A stretch of DNA of 64,000 nt, taken from assembly GCA_029747015.1 (NCBI GenBank), contig JAKOGI010002754.1, positions 1 through 64,000 on the forward strand, in the 5' to 3' direction. The position numbers were made by a program, and so were the translations under genes. The notes beneath the pieces were generated by a model. That model did no database searches and was not told where the DNA came from. It saw only the letters and a program-made list of their open reading frames with translations. The DNA comes from Carnegiea gigantea (Eukaryota > Streptophyta > Magnoliopsida > Caryophyllales > Cactaceae). Below are positions 11,527-21,760 of this stretch, in pieces. The stretch's first letter is position 1. The number at the start of each line of letters is the position of its first letter.

Positions 11527-12431
11527 TTAGTTAAACAACATCGTCATTTCTCTTTGCTTAATAAGGCATGACATCCAAGAGTTGAGCCTATGACTATTAG
11601 GATCATAAAGAAGTCTACATTCAACATACTCAGTTTTCTGTGCATTTTTTATTAGTCTCTCGTGAATGTTTCCAAATTGCTTTTTAGACCATTCTTTGAT
11701 CTCTTGCTGACTAGTTCTTAACTTTTTGTAAAATTTGAACATATTAGTTCCTCTAATTTTAGTCTTCTAGTTTTTCACCACAATATCATTAAGCTGTTGG
11801 TAATTACACCAAAAGTTTTGTAAACGAAAGGTAAATGCTTTTTGTTTTTTTGGTCAAAATTCAGATGACATAATGATTGGGTAATGATTTGAATGGGTAA
11901 AGCTCCTATGGATTCCAAAAGCATTGGGGTAAATGGCTAACTAGTCTTTTTTAGAGACTGTTCTATCGAGTCTTTTGTAAGTTAGGTGAGTATGAATTCT
12001 TTTTTCTAAGTGAAAATGTTGTCGTTAACTTGAATTGACTCGACATTAGGGGGCGTTAATTCATTAAAATCACCTAGTAAACAGCATTGGACATCAATAA
12101 CAACATTAAGCTCAATAAGGTGCTTCCAAAAACTATCTTTGTCCTAACTTTGTGCAGTGCATATGGATAGCCCCGGGTTCTTTAATAAGAACTGATGCAT
12201 GAATACTCACATTATTCCAAAGCACTACTATCCCTCTGCATGACTAGAGGGTAGTATGAAGTCAAAGTATTCATATCCCATTAAAGGAAGAAAATTCTTG
12301 ATGTTATTTTCATTGACCATAGTTTCCAATAGGAATATCATCTCTGACTTTTGTACTCTTTTAGGAACTTTACTTCTCGAACTGCATGAGGTTTTTTTTG
12401 CTCCTTGAACATTCCATCTAATTGCCTTCAT
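11527..12431 (-). pseudogene. LINE AP-endonuclease and linker remnant
   Basis: The ATG at 12431 starts MKAIRWNVQGA, the typical beginning of a plant LINE ORF2 endonuclease, followed by MIFLLETMV with the metal-binding glutamate. The open part ends at 12228 and the domain continues in fragments. The stretch 11742-11527 (71 codons, with EIKEWSKKQFGNIHER) is the linker helix between endonuclease and RT. The endonuclease would nick the target DNA and provide the primer. It is inactive here through stops and shifts. Confidence 0.75.
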
Positions 12432-12433
12432 TA

Positions 12434-14121
12434 CTTTGTAAGAAGATAGGGGTGCACTATGGCTTAATTATAATTTGTTATGTAGGTGTTGCGAATAATT
12501 GATTTAAATTCCAATACACTGAAAGATGGCTTGTGTGGTTCAGGTGGTTTGTTGCTCTTAGTAATGATCCAACGTCCTTATAACGAGCAAAACAGTCATA
12601 AGCAATGACGGTGGTTAATGGATAACTTTTGTCCTACTCTATAGATGTTGTTCGTAAGATTGAGGTCAATCTGCAGCTGTATCAATCATTTATGAACAAG
12701 TCTTGGGTAATTGAAACAAAATAGAAAAGAGGAGTTGTTCTTCGCAGGATACAATACATCAACTAACAAATGCAGGAGCAAAAATGTTCTAGGCCCGAAG
12801 GTAGTCTGGAAACGGGCCTGGGAAAAGCTTGAGGGGGAAAACCCATCAAGCTTCTTACTAACCATACTGTATCATGAACGATGGAAGCATGAAAAATATT
12901 ACAATAAAGTAATTCAAAAACTAGTGTAATCATAATCTGATAGTGATAATTAATCCTGATCTTTGCCCATTTGTGATTGTAACAGGCTACCGAAATTGGG
13001 TGCAGTCTCAAGCTGCTTTGGTAGAAGATTTCTCTCGTCTGACAAAGGAAATATATAGAACTCCATCACAAGCCAAAAGAAATGCAGCAGTGAGTAACAT
13101 TCAACCAAACTGAAGTATAAAAAAATTTAGAAGTCCTGAATCTATAGACATCCTAGAAGTGATACTGAAAGTGGTTAAAAAACATAGAAACTACATTAAT
13201 GGTACTGGCCAAAATATTATTAAGGTGAAGTACAATTAGTCATTGCTTATATTTGAAAAATGCTTGCAAATTGTAGCATGGAAGAAATTTGTCAAGTTAT
13301 AATGAACATATAAGAAGCCAACCATCTTGGTAGTCATTAATGGTGTAGAAAACGGGGAAAATAAAGTTGTGAACAATGATCCATCCATACTCAGGTTCGG
13401 CAACAATTCATTAGTTAGATGTAATGACAGATACAAGGCATCAGAAATGTAGTATCTCATCATTCGTCAATTTCTGAATGGGAGGCCATACCGCAGTGCT
13501 TATCTTTTAGGCTAGTCACCATTGCTGGGAGCAACACTAAAATTCACATTGTGAGAATACCCTACAAAATGCATATCAAATCAAGTCATTTAAGACAGAC
13601 AATAAAGGGAAGAGGAAGGAATGCACCTGCACTACGAATGGATCAAGATTTGTTCTGAGTAGAAAAAATAATTTGTCACCAATGACTCTCTCCCGAAAAT
13701 CTTGATGACTCTTGATGTTAAATATATACCATTTGCTAAGTGTTGAAACCCGGTAAGGTGAGTGTTAGATCCTGCAACAGTGACCTTATACAACCCCAAT
13801 CTCACTGGATGTCTGTGATAAATAGCTAAGATTTTCTTCATAATTGGAATATACATGCTAGTGCTGCACGAATCAATGATGAATTTGTTTTGGTTCAAAT
13901 AAAAGATTTTTGGCGAGAAATGCACTCAATTAAGCATTGAAAGTATAGAGTATGGTGGTAGATTGCATAGATTAAGGCATCATGGTAGGGTTCATTAAAA
14001 AGAAGCAAGTTAGGGAGCCACTTCCACGAAATTGCATTAAACTCAGCAAATTAGTCCAAGAAGTGACATGAAGGGATAATAGACTGAACAAATCTAGTTA
14101 AGTCAAGTGGAGAGAGGGAAG
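12434..14121. other. Unresolved spacer: LINE 5' part or host genic sequence
   Basis: No confident gene. Minus-strand open stretches (13925-13632, 13463-13236 and 13011-12763) do not resemble a LINE ORF1 that I can recognise. On the plus strand, one exon-like block is present (12984-13091). The stretch could be the LINE 5' region, a decayed gene, or both. Confidence 0.4.
12984..13091 (+). other. Candidate host exon
   Basis: A 108-bp block follows TGTGATTGTAACAG, a good splice acceptor, and ends before GTGAGT, a strong donor. Between them one frame is open and reads like coding sequence (YRNWVQSQAALVEDFSRL, then KEIYRTPSQAKRNAA). I do not recognise the family. The preceding exon was not found with matching phase. 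It may be a leftover exon of a gene disrupted by mobile elements. Confidence 0.3.
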
Positions 14122-14126
14122 AAACG

Positions 14127-15234
14127 TGATGAAGACCAGCATGAACGGCCCAAAGCCCATTAAGCCCAGCCCAAGGAAGACCCAATAAAGCTTCAAGAAG
14201 TCAAAGACGTGGCAAAACTCTGTAGAAAAGTTTTATTCCTTCCGGAAGAATTAGTGCCCGATTCGTCCCTGCGGAAGGTAATTTCTGTGGCAACTTTTGG
14301 ACAAGCTCAAGGAGACCCACAACTTGAAGGCCCATATGCTTTGGACGCTTAAGATTTCAGCTTTAAAATAAGCCCAAGTTTGTTTAATTTGGACGTCATT
14401 TGATTGGGCAAAATATCACTCAAAGGTACATTATTCTGATCCAGTCCAGTCTGATATAGGTGCATTATTTGGGCCATAACTTTTAAACCGCTTATCCAAA
14501 TTGAGCAAATGAGCCCATTCTGGAATATAGACTTCCAGAGCTTTCTAGAAAGCCCAAGAACGTGTGTTTTGGCCGAGTATTCTGGAAGATATACTCTGTT
14601 GAAGTTGAGGCAGCTGCAAGGATTAATTCTGGGAAAGTGAAGAGTCTTCGGTTACATGTGTTTGTGTGGCTGATATTGTGCACGTTTTGGAGGCTTCTAG
14701 ATGGAGATAATCAGCTGATAGAAATTCTAGAATATTCCTTGTAACCTCCCCCACCCCTTTTATGATGAGTCTTTTCATTTTACTTAGTCTTTTCATTGGC
14801 TAATTTTAATTGTTAGGAGTTGTTGAGTCTTTTGGTTGTCTTTTGCTGAGCTTATAAAAGAGGAGGGGCATGTGATGCTTGTCATTCAGATTGTATGAGA
14901 TTTCTAAAAGCAATACAAGTACTTTGAGTGTGTTTCTCAAAAGTGCATCTAAATTCCGAGTTCTATATCTTGAATTGTGGCAAATTCAAGTGGTGTTCTA
15001 GGTTCTCTATCTTCTCCATTGGAGTGATTTCTCGGTTAAGACAAGAGAATTAGCCCCATATCAAGTCATTGAGTGGCTCCGTAAAGGATTATCTCAATTA
15101 CAAGGTCTTGTTCTATCCTTTTCTTGTGTGCTGAAGATCTTCTTCCATCTCATCCATCTTTCATTTCTCTTTTCACTTTGGTTTGTTTTGAGTTTAAGTT
15201 TGATTTGGATCACTTTCCACGCACACATACACCA
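14127..15234 (+). repeat. 5' LTR of the CRM-like element
   Basis: Starts TGATGAAGACC and ends ACATACACCA, 1108 bp, the same length as the 3' LTR. It contains a TATA box at 14853-14859, so transcription likely starts near 14880-14890. The first 220 bp match the 3' end of the pol frame, because the coding sequence overlaps the 3' LTR. Confidence 0.95.
14853..14859 (+). promoter_or_regulatory. TATA box in the 5' LTR
   Basis: TATAAAA followed by GAGGAGGGG in the 5' LTR, repeated in the 3' LTR at 20525-20531. It is the only good TATA box in the LTR and is well placed for the element promoter. Confidence 0.65.
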
Positions 15235-15236
15235 AT

Positions 15237-15248
15237 TGGTATCAGAGC
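15237..15248 (+). other. tRNA-Met primer binding site
   Basis: TGGTATCAGAGC begins two bases after the 5' LTR end and is complementary to the 3' end of plant initiator tRNA-Met. It primes minus-strand synthesis. Confidence 0.95.
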
Positions 15249-15493
15249 CAAGGTTTTTAAGAGACCCACATCACACCCAAATACATCCCAAAAGTCAAAA
15301 TATAAAAACACCCCTGCAACAGCTTCACCCACAAACCCGAACCTACGCACGGTCGCCCGTGCCAAGGAGCACGACCGTGCTTCCTTCAAAATCTGCATTT
15401 CACAAGTCGAAGCAAAGCACGGCCACCTCGTGCCTCACTGCACGCCCGTGCCACCTTCCCCAGCAGCATTTTCTTCCCCCAAAGCACTTCAAC

Positions 15494-16635
15494 ATGTCTA
15501 CTAAGTCTACAAGAAGCATCAAGCAAGAGTAGAGGAGTTGGAAGCCCAGGTTACATATCTCCGGACACAACTTGGCCAACTCTTAGAAGAGAAAAGAAGG
15601 TGGGTTCATAGCCCCACACCCTCTCACCCTCATGAACCGGTGGTCGAATCTGAAGAGGAAGTCCTTCACTCCCGTGCCAATTCAAGTGATGAGGAAGCCC
15701 CATGGAGACGAAAGCAAGGAGGCAATATTGGTGGTGTCCGAATTGACATCCCCGAATTTGAAGGTCAACTTGACCCGGATTTGTTCCTCGATTGGTTGCA
15801 TACCATTGAGCGAATCTTTGAGTACGAGGACATCCCGGAGGACAAGAAGGTAAAACTTGTAGCCCTTAAACTCAGAAAATATGCTTCAATTTGGTGGGCT
15901 AATCTTGGAGCTAAAAGAGCAAGGAATGGAAAGGGAAAAATCAGAACTTGGGGCAAAATGAAAGAAAAGCTTAAGGCCAAGTTTCTTCCCTCTCACTATG
16001 TGCAAGACAATTATCTCAAGCTCCATCGACTCAAGCAAGGATCCAAGAGTGTGGAAGAATACACTCGGGAGTTTGAACAACTCCTACTCAAATGTGATTT
16101 GAAAGAAGACGACTCACAAACCTTGGTAAGATACTTGACCGGTCTTGATGAGTCCATTACTCATGTAATTGAGTTGCAACCCTATTCATTCTTAGATGAC
16201 TTGAATTCTCTAGCCTATAAGGTAGAGCAACAAAAGAAATCTGAGGGAAAGAGCATCTTGTCCAAACCTCTTTCTCGTCCTCACTCCACACAAAGACATC
16301 CCTACTACCCTCCTAGACCTCAAAACCCTCCACAAGCCAAAAACACCACTCCAACCCCTCCTAAGCCCTCCACACAAGAGCCCAAATCCAAGGACAAGGT
16401 TCGATGTTTTCGTTGCCAAGGAATGGGACACTATGCCTCAGAGTGTCCAAACAAAAGGATTGTTTCCTTAGCAGAATATCAAGAAGCATGTGAAGAACAT
16501 GCATATGAAGAAGAAGAAGGAGAACATTTTGAAGAAGGAAGCTTGGAAGAAGTTGAAGAAGGCCCCGATGAAGGAGAATTGCTAGTCATCCGCCGGGCAT
16601 TGAGTGGATTTGCCACTCAAGAAGACATGGAGTAA
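15494..16635 (+). pseudogene. Gag of the CRM-like element
   Basis: Gag builds the virus-like particle and binds RNA. The open frame 15538-16635 (365 codons from a TTG) has the retrotransposon gag capsid region at about residues 66-235 (FEGQLDPDLFLDWLHTIE, then YASIWWANL and YTREFEQLLLKCDL), a proline-rich linker and a CCHC zinc knuckle CFRCQGMGHYASEC (16405-16446). There is no ATG in this frame at the 5' end. The nearest one (15494) reads MSTKSTRSIKQE in another frame and hits TAG, so a one-base indel near 15527 probably split the true start from the body. The first in-frame stop ends gag at 16633-16635. Protease follows in the same frame. Confidence 0.9.
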
Positions 16636-16950
16636 AGAGAAGCTATATTCCACACAAGGTGTACCGTGGGAAACAAGGTATGCTCCCTCATTATTGATGA
16701 TGGAAGTTGTGCCAATGTTGCTTCCAAGACTATGGTTGATAAGCTCAAACTGCAAGTCTCTCCTCGCCCCAATCCCTACACCATTCAATGGTTGAACCAA
16801 GGCAAGGGTTTGCAAATCACTCACTGATGTCTTGTTTCTTTTTCAATTGGGAAAAATTATAAGGATGAGATATGGTGTGACATTGTCCCTATGGATGCTT
16901 GTCATATTTTGTTGGGTAGACCGTGGCTATTTGATAGAAGTGTCATCCAT
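16636..16950 (+). pseudogene. Aspartic protease of the CRM-like element
   Basis: In the same frame as gag, after the TAA at 16633-16635, the sequence reads CSLIIDDGSCANVASKTMV. The retroviral-type catalytic word is normally D-G-G/S/T-like; here it is IIDDGS. A TGA at 16825-16827 interrupts the domain, and [15 protein letters not shown] (from 16891) closes it. The protease would cut the polyprotein. It sits between gag and RT with no separate start, as expected for a single Ty3/gypsy polyprotein. Confidence 0.85.
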
Positions 16951-18130
16951 GATGGCCGGATGAACACTTATTCTTTCCAAAAAGACCACAAAAAGATTAC
17001 CCTTACTCCTCTCAAAATTCCCTCCACCACTAGACCCAAAGACAATCCTCACTTGGATGTCTTTCTCACCACTCTCCTCAAATCCGAGCACCATGAATTT
17101 GAGTCTTTCAAAGACTTGATTCTTCTACAAGAGGAACCTAAGCCACCATCTCCCACACATCCACTACTCACCCCTCTCCTTCAAACCTACCATTATGTCT
17201 TTCCACAAGAGATCCCACATGGCCTTCCCCCTCCTAGATCCATCCAACACAAGATAGACCTCATTCCCGGTTCCGTTCTTCCCAACAAGCCGGCCTACCG
17301 GATGTCTCCTAGTGAAACTCAAGAAATTCAAAGACAAGTAGATGACCTCTTGTCCAAGGGTTTAATTCGGGAGAGTTTGAGTCCATGTGCCGTGCCCGCC
17401 CTCCTTGTTCCTAAAAAGGACGGTAGCATGCGCATGTGTGTGGATAGCCGGGCTATTAACAAAATCACTACCAAGTACCGGTATCCTATTCCAAGATTGG
17501 AAGATCTACTTGATGAACTCCATGGAGCTGCTATCTTTTCTAAGATTGATTTACGAAGTGACTACTATCAAATCCGGATCTTTGAAGGTGATGAATGGAA
17601 AACCGCCTTTAAGACTAAAGGAGATTTGTATGAGTGGCTTGTGATGCCATTTGGGCTTACTAATGCCCCTAGCACTTTCATGAGGCTTGTGAACCAAGTT
17701 CTAAAGCCCCTCATTGGCATTTGTGTTGTTGTCTACTTTGATGATATTTTGGTCTATAGCAAGACCGAAGAAGAGCATGCCCAACACTTGCAACAAGTTT
17801 TGGAGATCCTTTCTCAAGAGCAACTCTATGGCAATATGGAGAAATGTTATTTCTTCACCCCTCAAGTGGTATTCTTGGGTTTCATTGTGTCCGCCCAAGG
17901 TCTTCAAGTTGATGATAGCAAGATCAAGGATATCCAAGAATGGCCTACTCCTACATCTATCACTCAAGTAAGGAGTTTCCATGGCCTAGCATCATTTTAC
18001 CGGAGATTCATCCGAAATTTCAGCACCATTGTGGCTCCTATGACCGAGGTAATTAAAGGCAAAGAATTTTCTTGGAACGAGCAAGCACAACAAGCCTTTG
18101 AAGAAATCAAGAAGAAACTCACTAGTGCTC
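16951..18130 (+). pseudogene. Reverse transcriptase of the CRM-like element
   Basis: The open frame 16891-18216 holds the complete RT. Visible motifs are [20 protein letters not shown], the palm word [30 protein letters not shown] and the catalytic YFDD box (17734-17745) in [11 protein letters not shown]. The thumb continues with [16 protein letters not shown]. All catalytic aspartates are intact, so the RT domain itself looks undamaged. It is silenced only by the stops before and after it. Confidence 0.95.
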
Positions 18131-18560
18131 CCGTCCTAGCCTTGCCCGATTTTGCCAAAGTTTTTGAAGTTGAATGTGATGCATCCGGGGTAGGAATTGG
18201 AGCTGTCCTATCTTAAGAGAAGAGACCCATTGCCTTCTTTAGTGAGAAGCGCAACGATGCCAAGAAGAAGTACTCCATCTACGACAAGGAGTTTTATGCT
18301 ATCATTAGAGCATTGGAGCATTGGCGTCATTATCTTGTTGGAGGAGAATTCATTCTCCATTCTGATCATGAGGCTCTCAAGTACATTCAAGGACAACACA
18401 AACTCAGCCCTAGACATGCTAAATGGGTAGAGTATCTTCAGTCCTTCCATTTCACCATCCAACATAAGGCAGGGACTCTCAACAAAAGAGCCGATGCACT
18501 CTCTCGTAGGTACTTGTTACTCTCCACTTTGAGTACTAAAGTACTTGGTTTTGAGATTGT
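18131..18560 (+). pseudogene. RNase H of the CRM-like element
   Basis: Starts with [17 protein letters not shown] (catalytic aspartate), which is cut by a TAA at 18214-18216. It continues in the same frame with the catalytic glutamate in YDKEFYAI, then HSDHEALKYIQGQH and ADALSRR, which supply the other acids. Only the single stop breaks it. It degrades the RNA of the RNA:DNA hybrid. Confidence 0.9.
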
Positions 18561-20025
18561 GAAAGACTTGTACTCCAAAGATATTGATTTCAAGGATATT
18601 TTTGAGAAGTGTTCTAAGCACCCCCATGGGTTGTTTCACTTAGAAGATGGGTTCCTATTTAAAGGCTCATGCCTTTGCATTCCTCAATGCGGATTTAAAG
18701 AGCTCATTATCCAAGAGCTACATGGAGGAGCCCTAGCCGGCCATTTCGGTGTAGAGAAGACAAGAGCAATGTTGAAGGAACACTACTATTGGCCAAAGCT
18801 GTCAAGAGATGTAGAGCATTTCATCAAAAGATGTTCTACTTGTCAAATGGCTAAGAGCCATGCGTTGCCCCAAGGCTTGTACTCCCCTCTTCCTATTCCT
18901 CAAGCCCCTTGGGAAGATATTAGTTTGGACTTCATTACGGGTTTGCCTAGAACCCAAAGGAACAAGGATTCCATTATAGTAGTTGTGGACCGATTTTCCA
19001 AGATGGCGCATTTCATCCCTTGCCACACTACTAATGATGCTACTCAAGTGGCTAACGTGTACTTCAAGGAAATTGTGAGACTACATGGCATTCCTAAGAG
19101 TATGGTATCCGATCGTGACCCTAAGTTCCTTACTCACTTTTGGCTCACTTTGTAGCGTAAATTGGGTACTCAACTCAAGTTTAGCACAACATGTCATCCC
19201 CAAATCGATGGACAAACTGAAGTCACTAATAGGACTATGGGTACTTTACTACGAGTCCTTGTGAAGAAGCATTTGAAGAATTGGGATGAGTTGTTGTCCC
19301 ATGCCGAGTTTGCATTCAATCGAGTGCCTAGCAAGTCCACCCAACTCTCTCCTTTTCAAGTTGTCTATGGCTATAATCCCAGGAGTCCGTTGGATCTTAT
19401 TCCTATTTCCACTCCTACAAAACTTAGTTGGGAAGCCGAGAAACGAGCCAAGGAAATTCAAGAACTTCATGCTCGCGTTCGTGACAACATAGCCAAGGCT
19501 AATGAGAGAGCCATGCAAAGCGCCAACAAGCACCGGAAAGAGGTACATTTTCAGCCTGGAGACTTGGTTTGGATTCACCTACGAAAGGAACGTTTTCCTT
19601 CTGAAAGAAAATCTAAGTTGATGCCTCGATCCGATGGGCCCTTTGAGATCCTTAAGAAGGTTGGGCCTAATGCTTATAAGGTTGATCTTCCCGGAGATTA
19701 TGGAGTTTCAGCTACATTCAATGTCTCCGACCTTAGTCCCTATTTTACTGATGAGCCCCTTCCTAGTTTGAGGGCAAACTTTCACTCACCCGGGGGGAAT
19801 GATGGAGACCATCATGAACGGCTCAAAGCCCATCAAGCCCAGCCCAAGGAAGACCCAATCAAGCTTCAAGAAGTCAAAGACGTGGCAAAACTCTGTAAAA
19901 AAGTTTTATTCCTTCCGGAAGAATTAGTGCCCGATTCGTCCCTGCGGAAGGTAATTTCTGTGGCAACTTTTGGGCAAGCTCAAGTAGACCCACAACTTGA
20001 GGGCCCATATGCTTTGGAAGCTTAA
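18561..20025 (+). pseudogene. Integrase of the CRM-like element, running into the 3' LTR
   Basis: The HHCC zinc finger is visible in HGGALAGHFGVEKTR and RCSTCQMAKSH. The catalytic triad is present: D in SLDFITG (18928-18930), D in VSDRDPKF (19111-19113) and E in DGQTEVTNRT (19219-19221). A TAG at 19153-19155 lies between the last two. The C-terminal region has HLRKERFPSERKSKLMPR and VSATFNVSDLSPYF, and then the frame continues 226 bp into the 3' LTR, ending at 20025. CRM elements are known for a C-terminal targeting motif here instead of a classical chromodomain; I cannot confirm that motif by eye. Confidence 0.9.
19791..19799 (+). other. Polypurine tract
   Basis: CGGGGGGAA lies directly before the 3' LTR and would prime plus-strand synthesis. 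It lies inside the pol reading frame. Confidence 0.85.
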
Positions 20026-20907
20026 GATTTCAGCTTTAAAATAAGCCCAAGTTTGTTTAATTTGGACGTCATTTGATTGGGCAAAATATCACTCAAAGTA
20101 CATTATTCTGATCCAGTCCAGTCTGAGATAGGTGCATTGTTTGGGCCATAACTTTTAAACCGCTTATCCAAATTGAGCAAATGAGCCCATTCTGGAAAAT
20201 GGACTTCCACGACTTTCTAGCAAGCCCAAGAATGCGTGTTTTGGCCGAGTATTCTGGAAGATATACTCTGTTGAATTTGAGGCAGCTGCAAGGATTAATT
20301 CTGGGAAAGTGAAGAGTCTTTGGTTACATGTGTTTGTGTGGCTGATATTGTGCACGTTTTGGAGGCTTCTAGATGGAGATAATCAGCTGATAGAAATCCT
20401 AGAATATTCCTTGTAACCTCCCCCACCCCTTTTATGATGAGTCTTTTCATTTTACTTAGTCTTTTCATTGGCTAGTTTTAATTGTTAGGAGTTGTTGAGT
20501 CTTTTGGTTGTCTTTTGCTGAGCTTATAAAAGAGGAGGGGCGTGTGATGCTTGTCATTCAGATTGTATGAGATTTCCAAAAGCAATACAAGTACTTTGAG
20601 TGTGTTTCTCAAAAGTGCATCTAAAATTCCTAGTTCTATATCTTGAATTGTGGCAAATTCAAGTGGTGTTCTAGGTTCTCTATCTTCTCCATTGGAGTGA
20701 TTCCTCGGTTAAGACAAGAGAATTAGCCCCAGATCAAGTCATTGAGTGGCTCCGTGAAGGATTATCTCAATTACAAGGTCTTGTTCTATCCTTTTCTTGT
20801 GTGCTGAAGATCTTCTTCCATCTCATCCATCTTTCATTTCTCTTTTCACTTTGGTTTGTTTTGAGTTTGAGTTTGATTTGGATCACTTGCCATGCACACA
20901 TACACCA
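19800..20907 (+). repeat. 3' LTR of the CRM-like element
   Basis: 1108 bp, from TGATGGAGACC to ACATACACCA, followed by AAACG. It repeats the TATA box at 20525-20531. Differences from the 5' LTR are mostly single substitutions plus two one-base indels. The first 226 bp are also pol coding sequence. Confidence 0.95.
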
Positions 20908-20912
20908 AAACG

Positions 20913-21760
20913 CTTCTAATTAATTGGGTAGGTACCGAGGGGAAGGAGAAGGAGAAGGAGAAGAGATAAAGGTCAGGAGGCTTCTTCATTATTTGGGCGG
21001 TTCATATCACTCAATTGCAGTAATTCTCAGGTGCGTTCTTATGTACCATGCTCAGGTATATACCTATAAGAGGCATCATATAATTGGGCTAAACTCTTAT
21101 TTTATTTCCCTGAACCCAACAAGCATTTCGTAATTCTCCTTGCCCAACCGACTAGAAAAATATATATTGTAGGGAACAAAAGGTACACTGTGGAAAAAAA
21201 AAATACACTACAGGTAAGAAAAGATACATCGTAGGAAATAAAGGGTACACTGCAGGAACGAAAAGGTATACTGTAGAACAGAAAAGATACACTACAATAG
21301 GCAAAAAAGATACACTGCAACTTATCAAGTGTGCGTTCACTACACCACTTGAAGGTATGCACCATGCTAGATACATACGTCTGCATCTAAGAATTTTCCA
21401 CTCAATTGGTCTTTCACTCTCTAGAGACTGCTTACTCTCTCTTTAGAGAGTTCTCAGGCTGGGGGAAGGGTTCTTCTTCTGTTGGTTGTGCTGGCACAAA
21501 AGACTACAAGGTTCCAAATAACTGATTTGCTTATTAAATTACATTATACGAAGATTCTACTACCATAATTGATTTTTTTTCAATTATAGTTGTTGAGTTT
21601 AATATTAAGCAGAGTTTAATGATTGATTTTCTTATTAAAGTGAAGTACAGTCGTCTATTTGTTTGAGTACTTATTGTAGCCGGTGTAAGGACCATATTTT
21701 GGGGTTCACCACTCTGGGTGTGGTTCCTCCACAAATGGTTGAACTTGCTTGCTAGCTAGG
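20913..21760. other. Spacer with simple repeats
   Basis: It contains a short GAAGGA run (20940-20962), the tandem array at 21181-21325 and an imperfect inverted repeat ACTCTCTAGAGA/TCTCTTTAGAGAGT (21416-21451). No gene is supported. From about 21400 leftwards it may still belong to the LINE; from 21530 to 21760 it may be the leader side of the Tat-like element. Confidence 0.5.
21181..21325. repeat. Degenerate 20-24 bp tandem repeat
   Basis: About seven units with the core RTACACTGYAGGAANRAAAAG. On the plus strand the phrase TACACT or TATACT followed by a G/A-rich tail recurs every 20-24 bp. On the minus strand this gives low-complexity open frames rich in F, C, S and Y, which I do not regard as genes. 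Confidence 0.8.

Larger units (their letters stand above)
8383..12440 (-). mobile_element. L1-type LINE (non-LTR retrotransposon) ORF2 remnant
   Basis: On the minus strand the order is endonuclease (12431 leftwards), reverse transcriptase with FADD box (10475-10486), zf-RVT zinc finger (about 9330-9280), RNase H (about 9098-8540) and a poly(A) tail (8397-8383). This is the ORF2 layout of plant L1 LINEs with the extra RNase H. The frame is split by stops and shifts throughout. The visible ORF2 is full length from its first ATG at 12431. The 5' part of the LINE is not recognised with certainty; a 13-bp direct repeat suggests that it might continue to 21514 around the inserted CRM-like element. 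Confidence 0.85.
14127..20907 (+). mobile_element. CRM-like Ty3/gypsy retrotransposon, complete but inactivated
   Basis: The 6781-bp element is flanked by the 5-bp target duplication AAACG (14122-14126 and 20908-20912). It has two 1108-bp LTRs with TG...CA ends, a tRNA-Met primer site, gag, protease, RT, RNase H, integrase and a polypurine tract. Hand comparison of the LTRs gives roughly 30-35 differences (about 97% identity), so it is the youngest datable insertion here. Size, LTR length and the pol reading frame running into the 3' LTR resemble the CRM (centromeric) clade of chromoviruses; this is an inference from recalled family features. Four in-frame stops and a 5' frameshift kill the polyprotein. 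Confidence 0.9.

Noticed and set aside
13236..13925. Minus-strand frames as LINE ORF1
   Set aside because: No zinc knuckle or other ORF1 word could be read, so I leave the region unassigned.
15124..15504. Long plus-strand open frames in the CRM-like leader (126 and 134 codons)
   Set aside because: They cross the LTR end and primer site, overlap each other in two frames and have no family words; they are leader sequence open by chance.
21102..21386. Minus-strand frames rich in F, C, S and Y
   Set aside because: They are translations of the short tandem array.
21416..21451. Inverted repeat with CTCTAGAGA arms
   Set aside because: Short and imperfect, in simple CT/GA-rich sequence; no flanking duplication to support a MITE and too small for a miRNA precursor.
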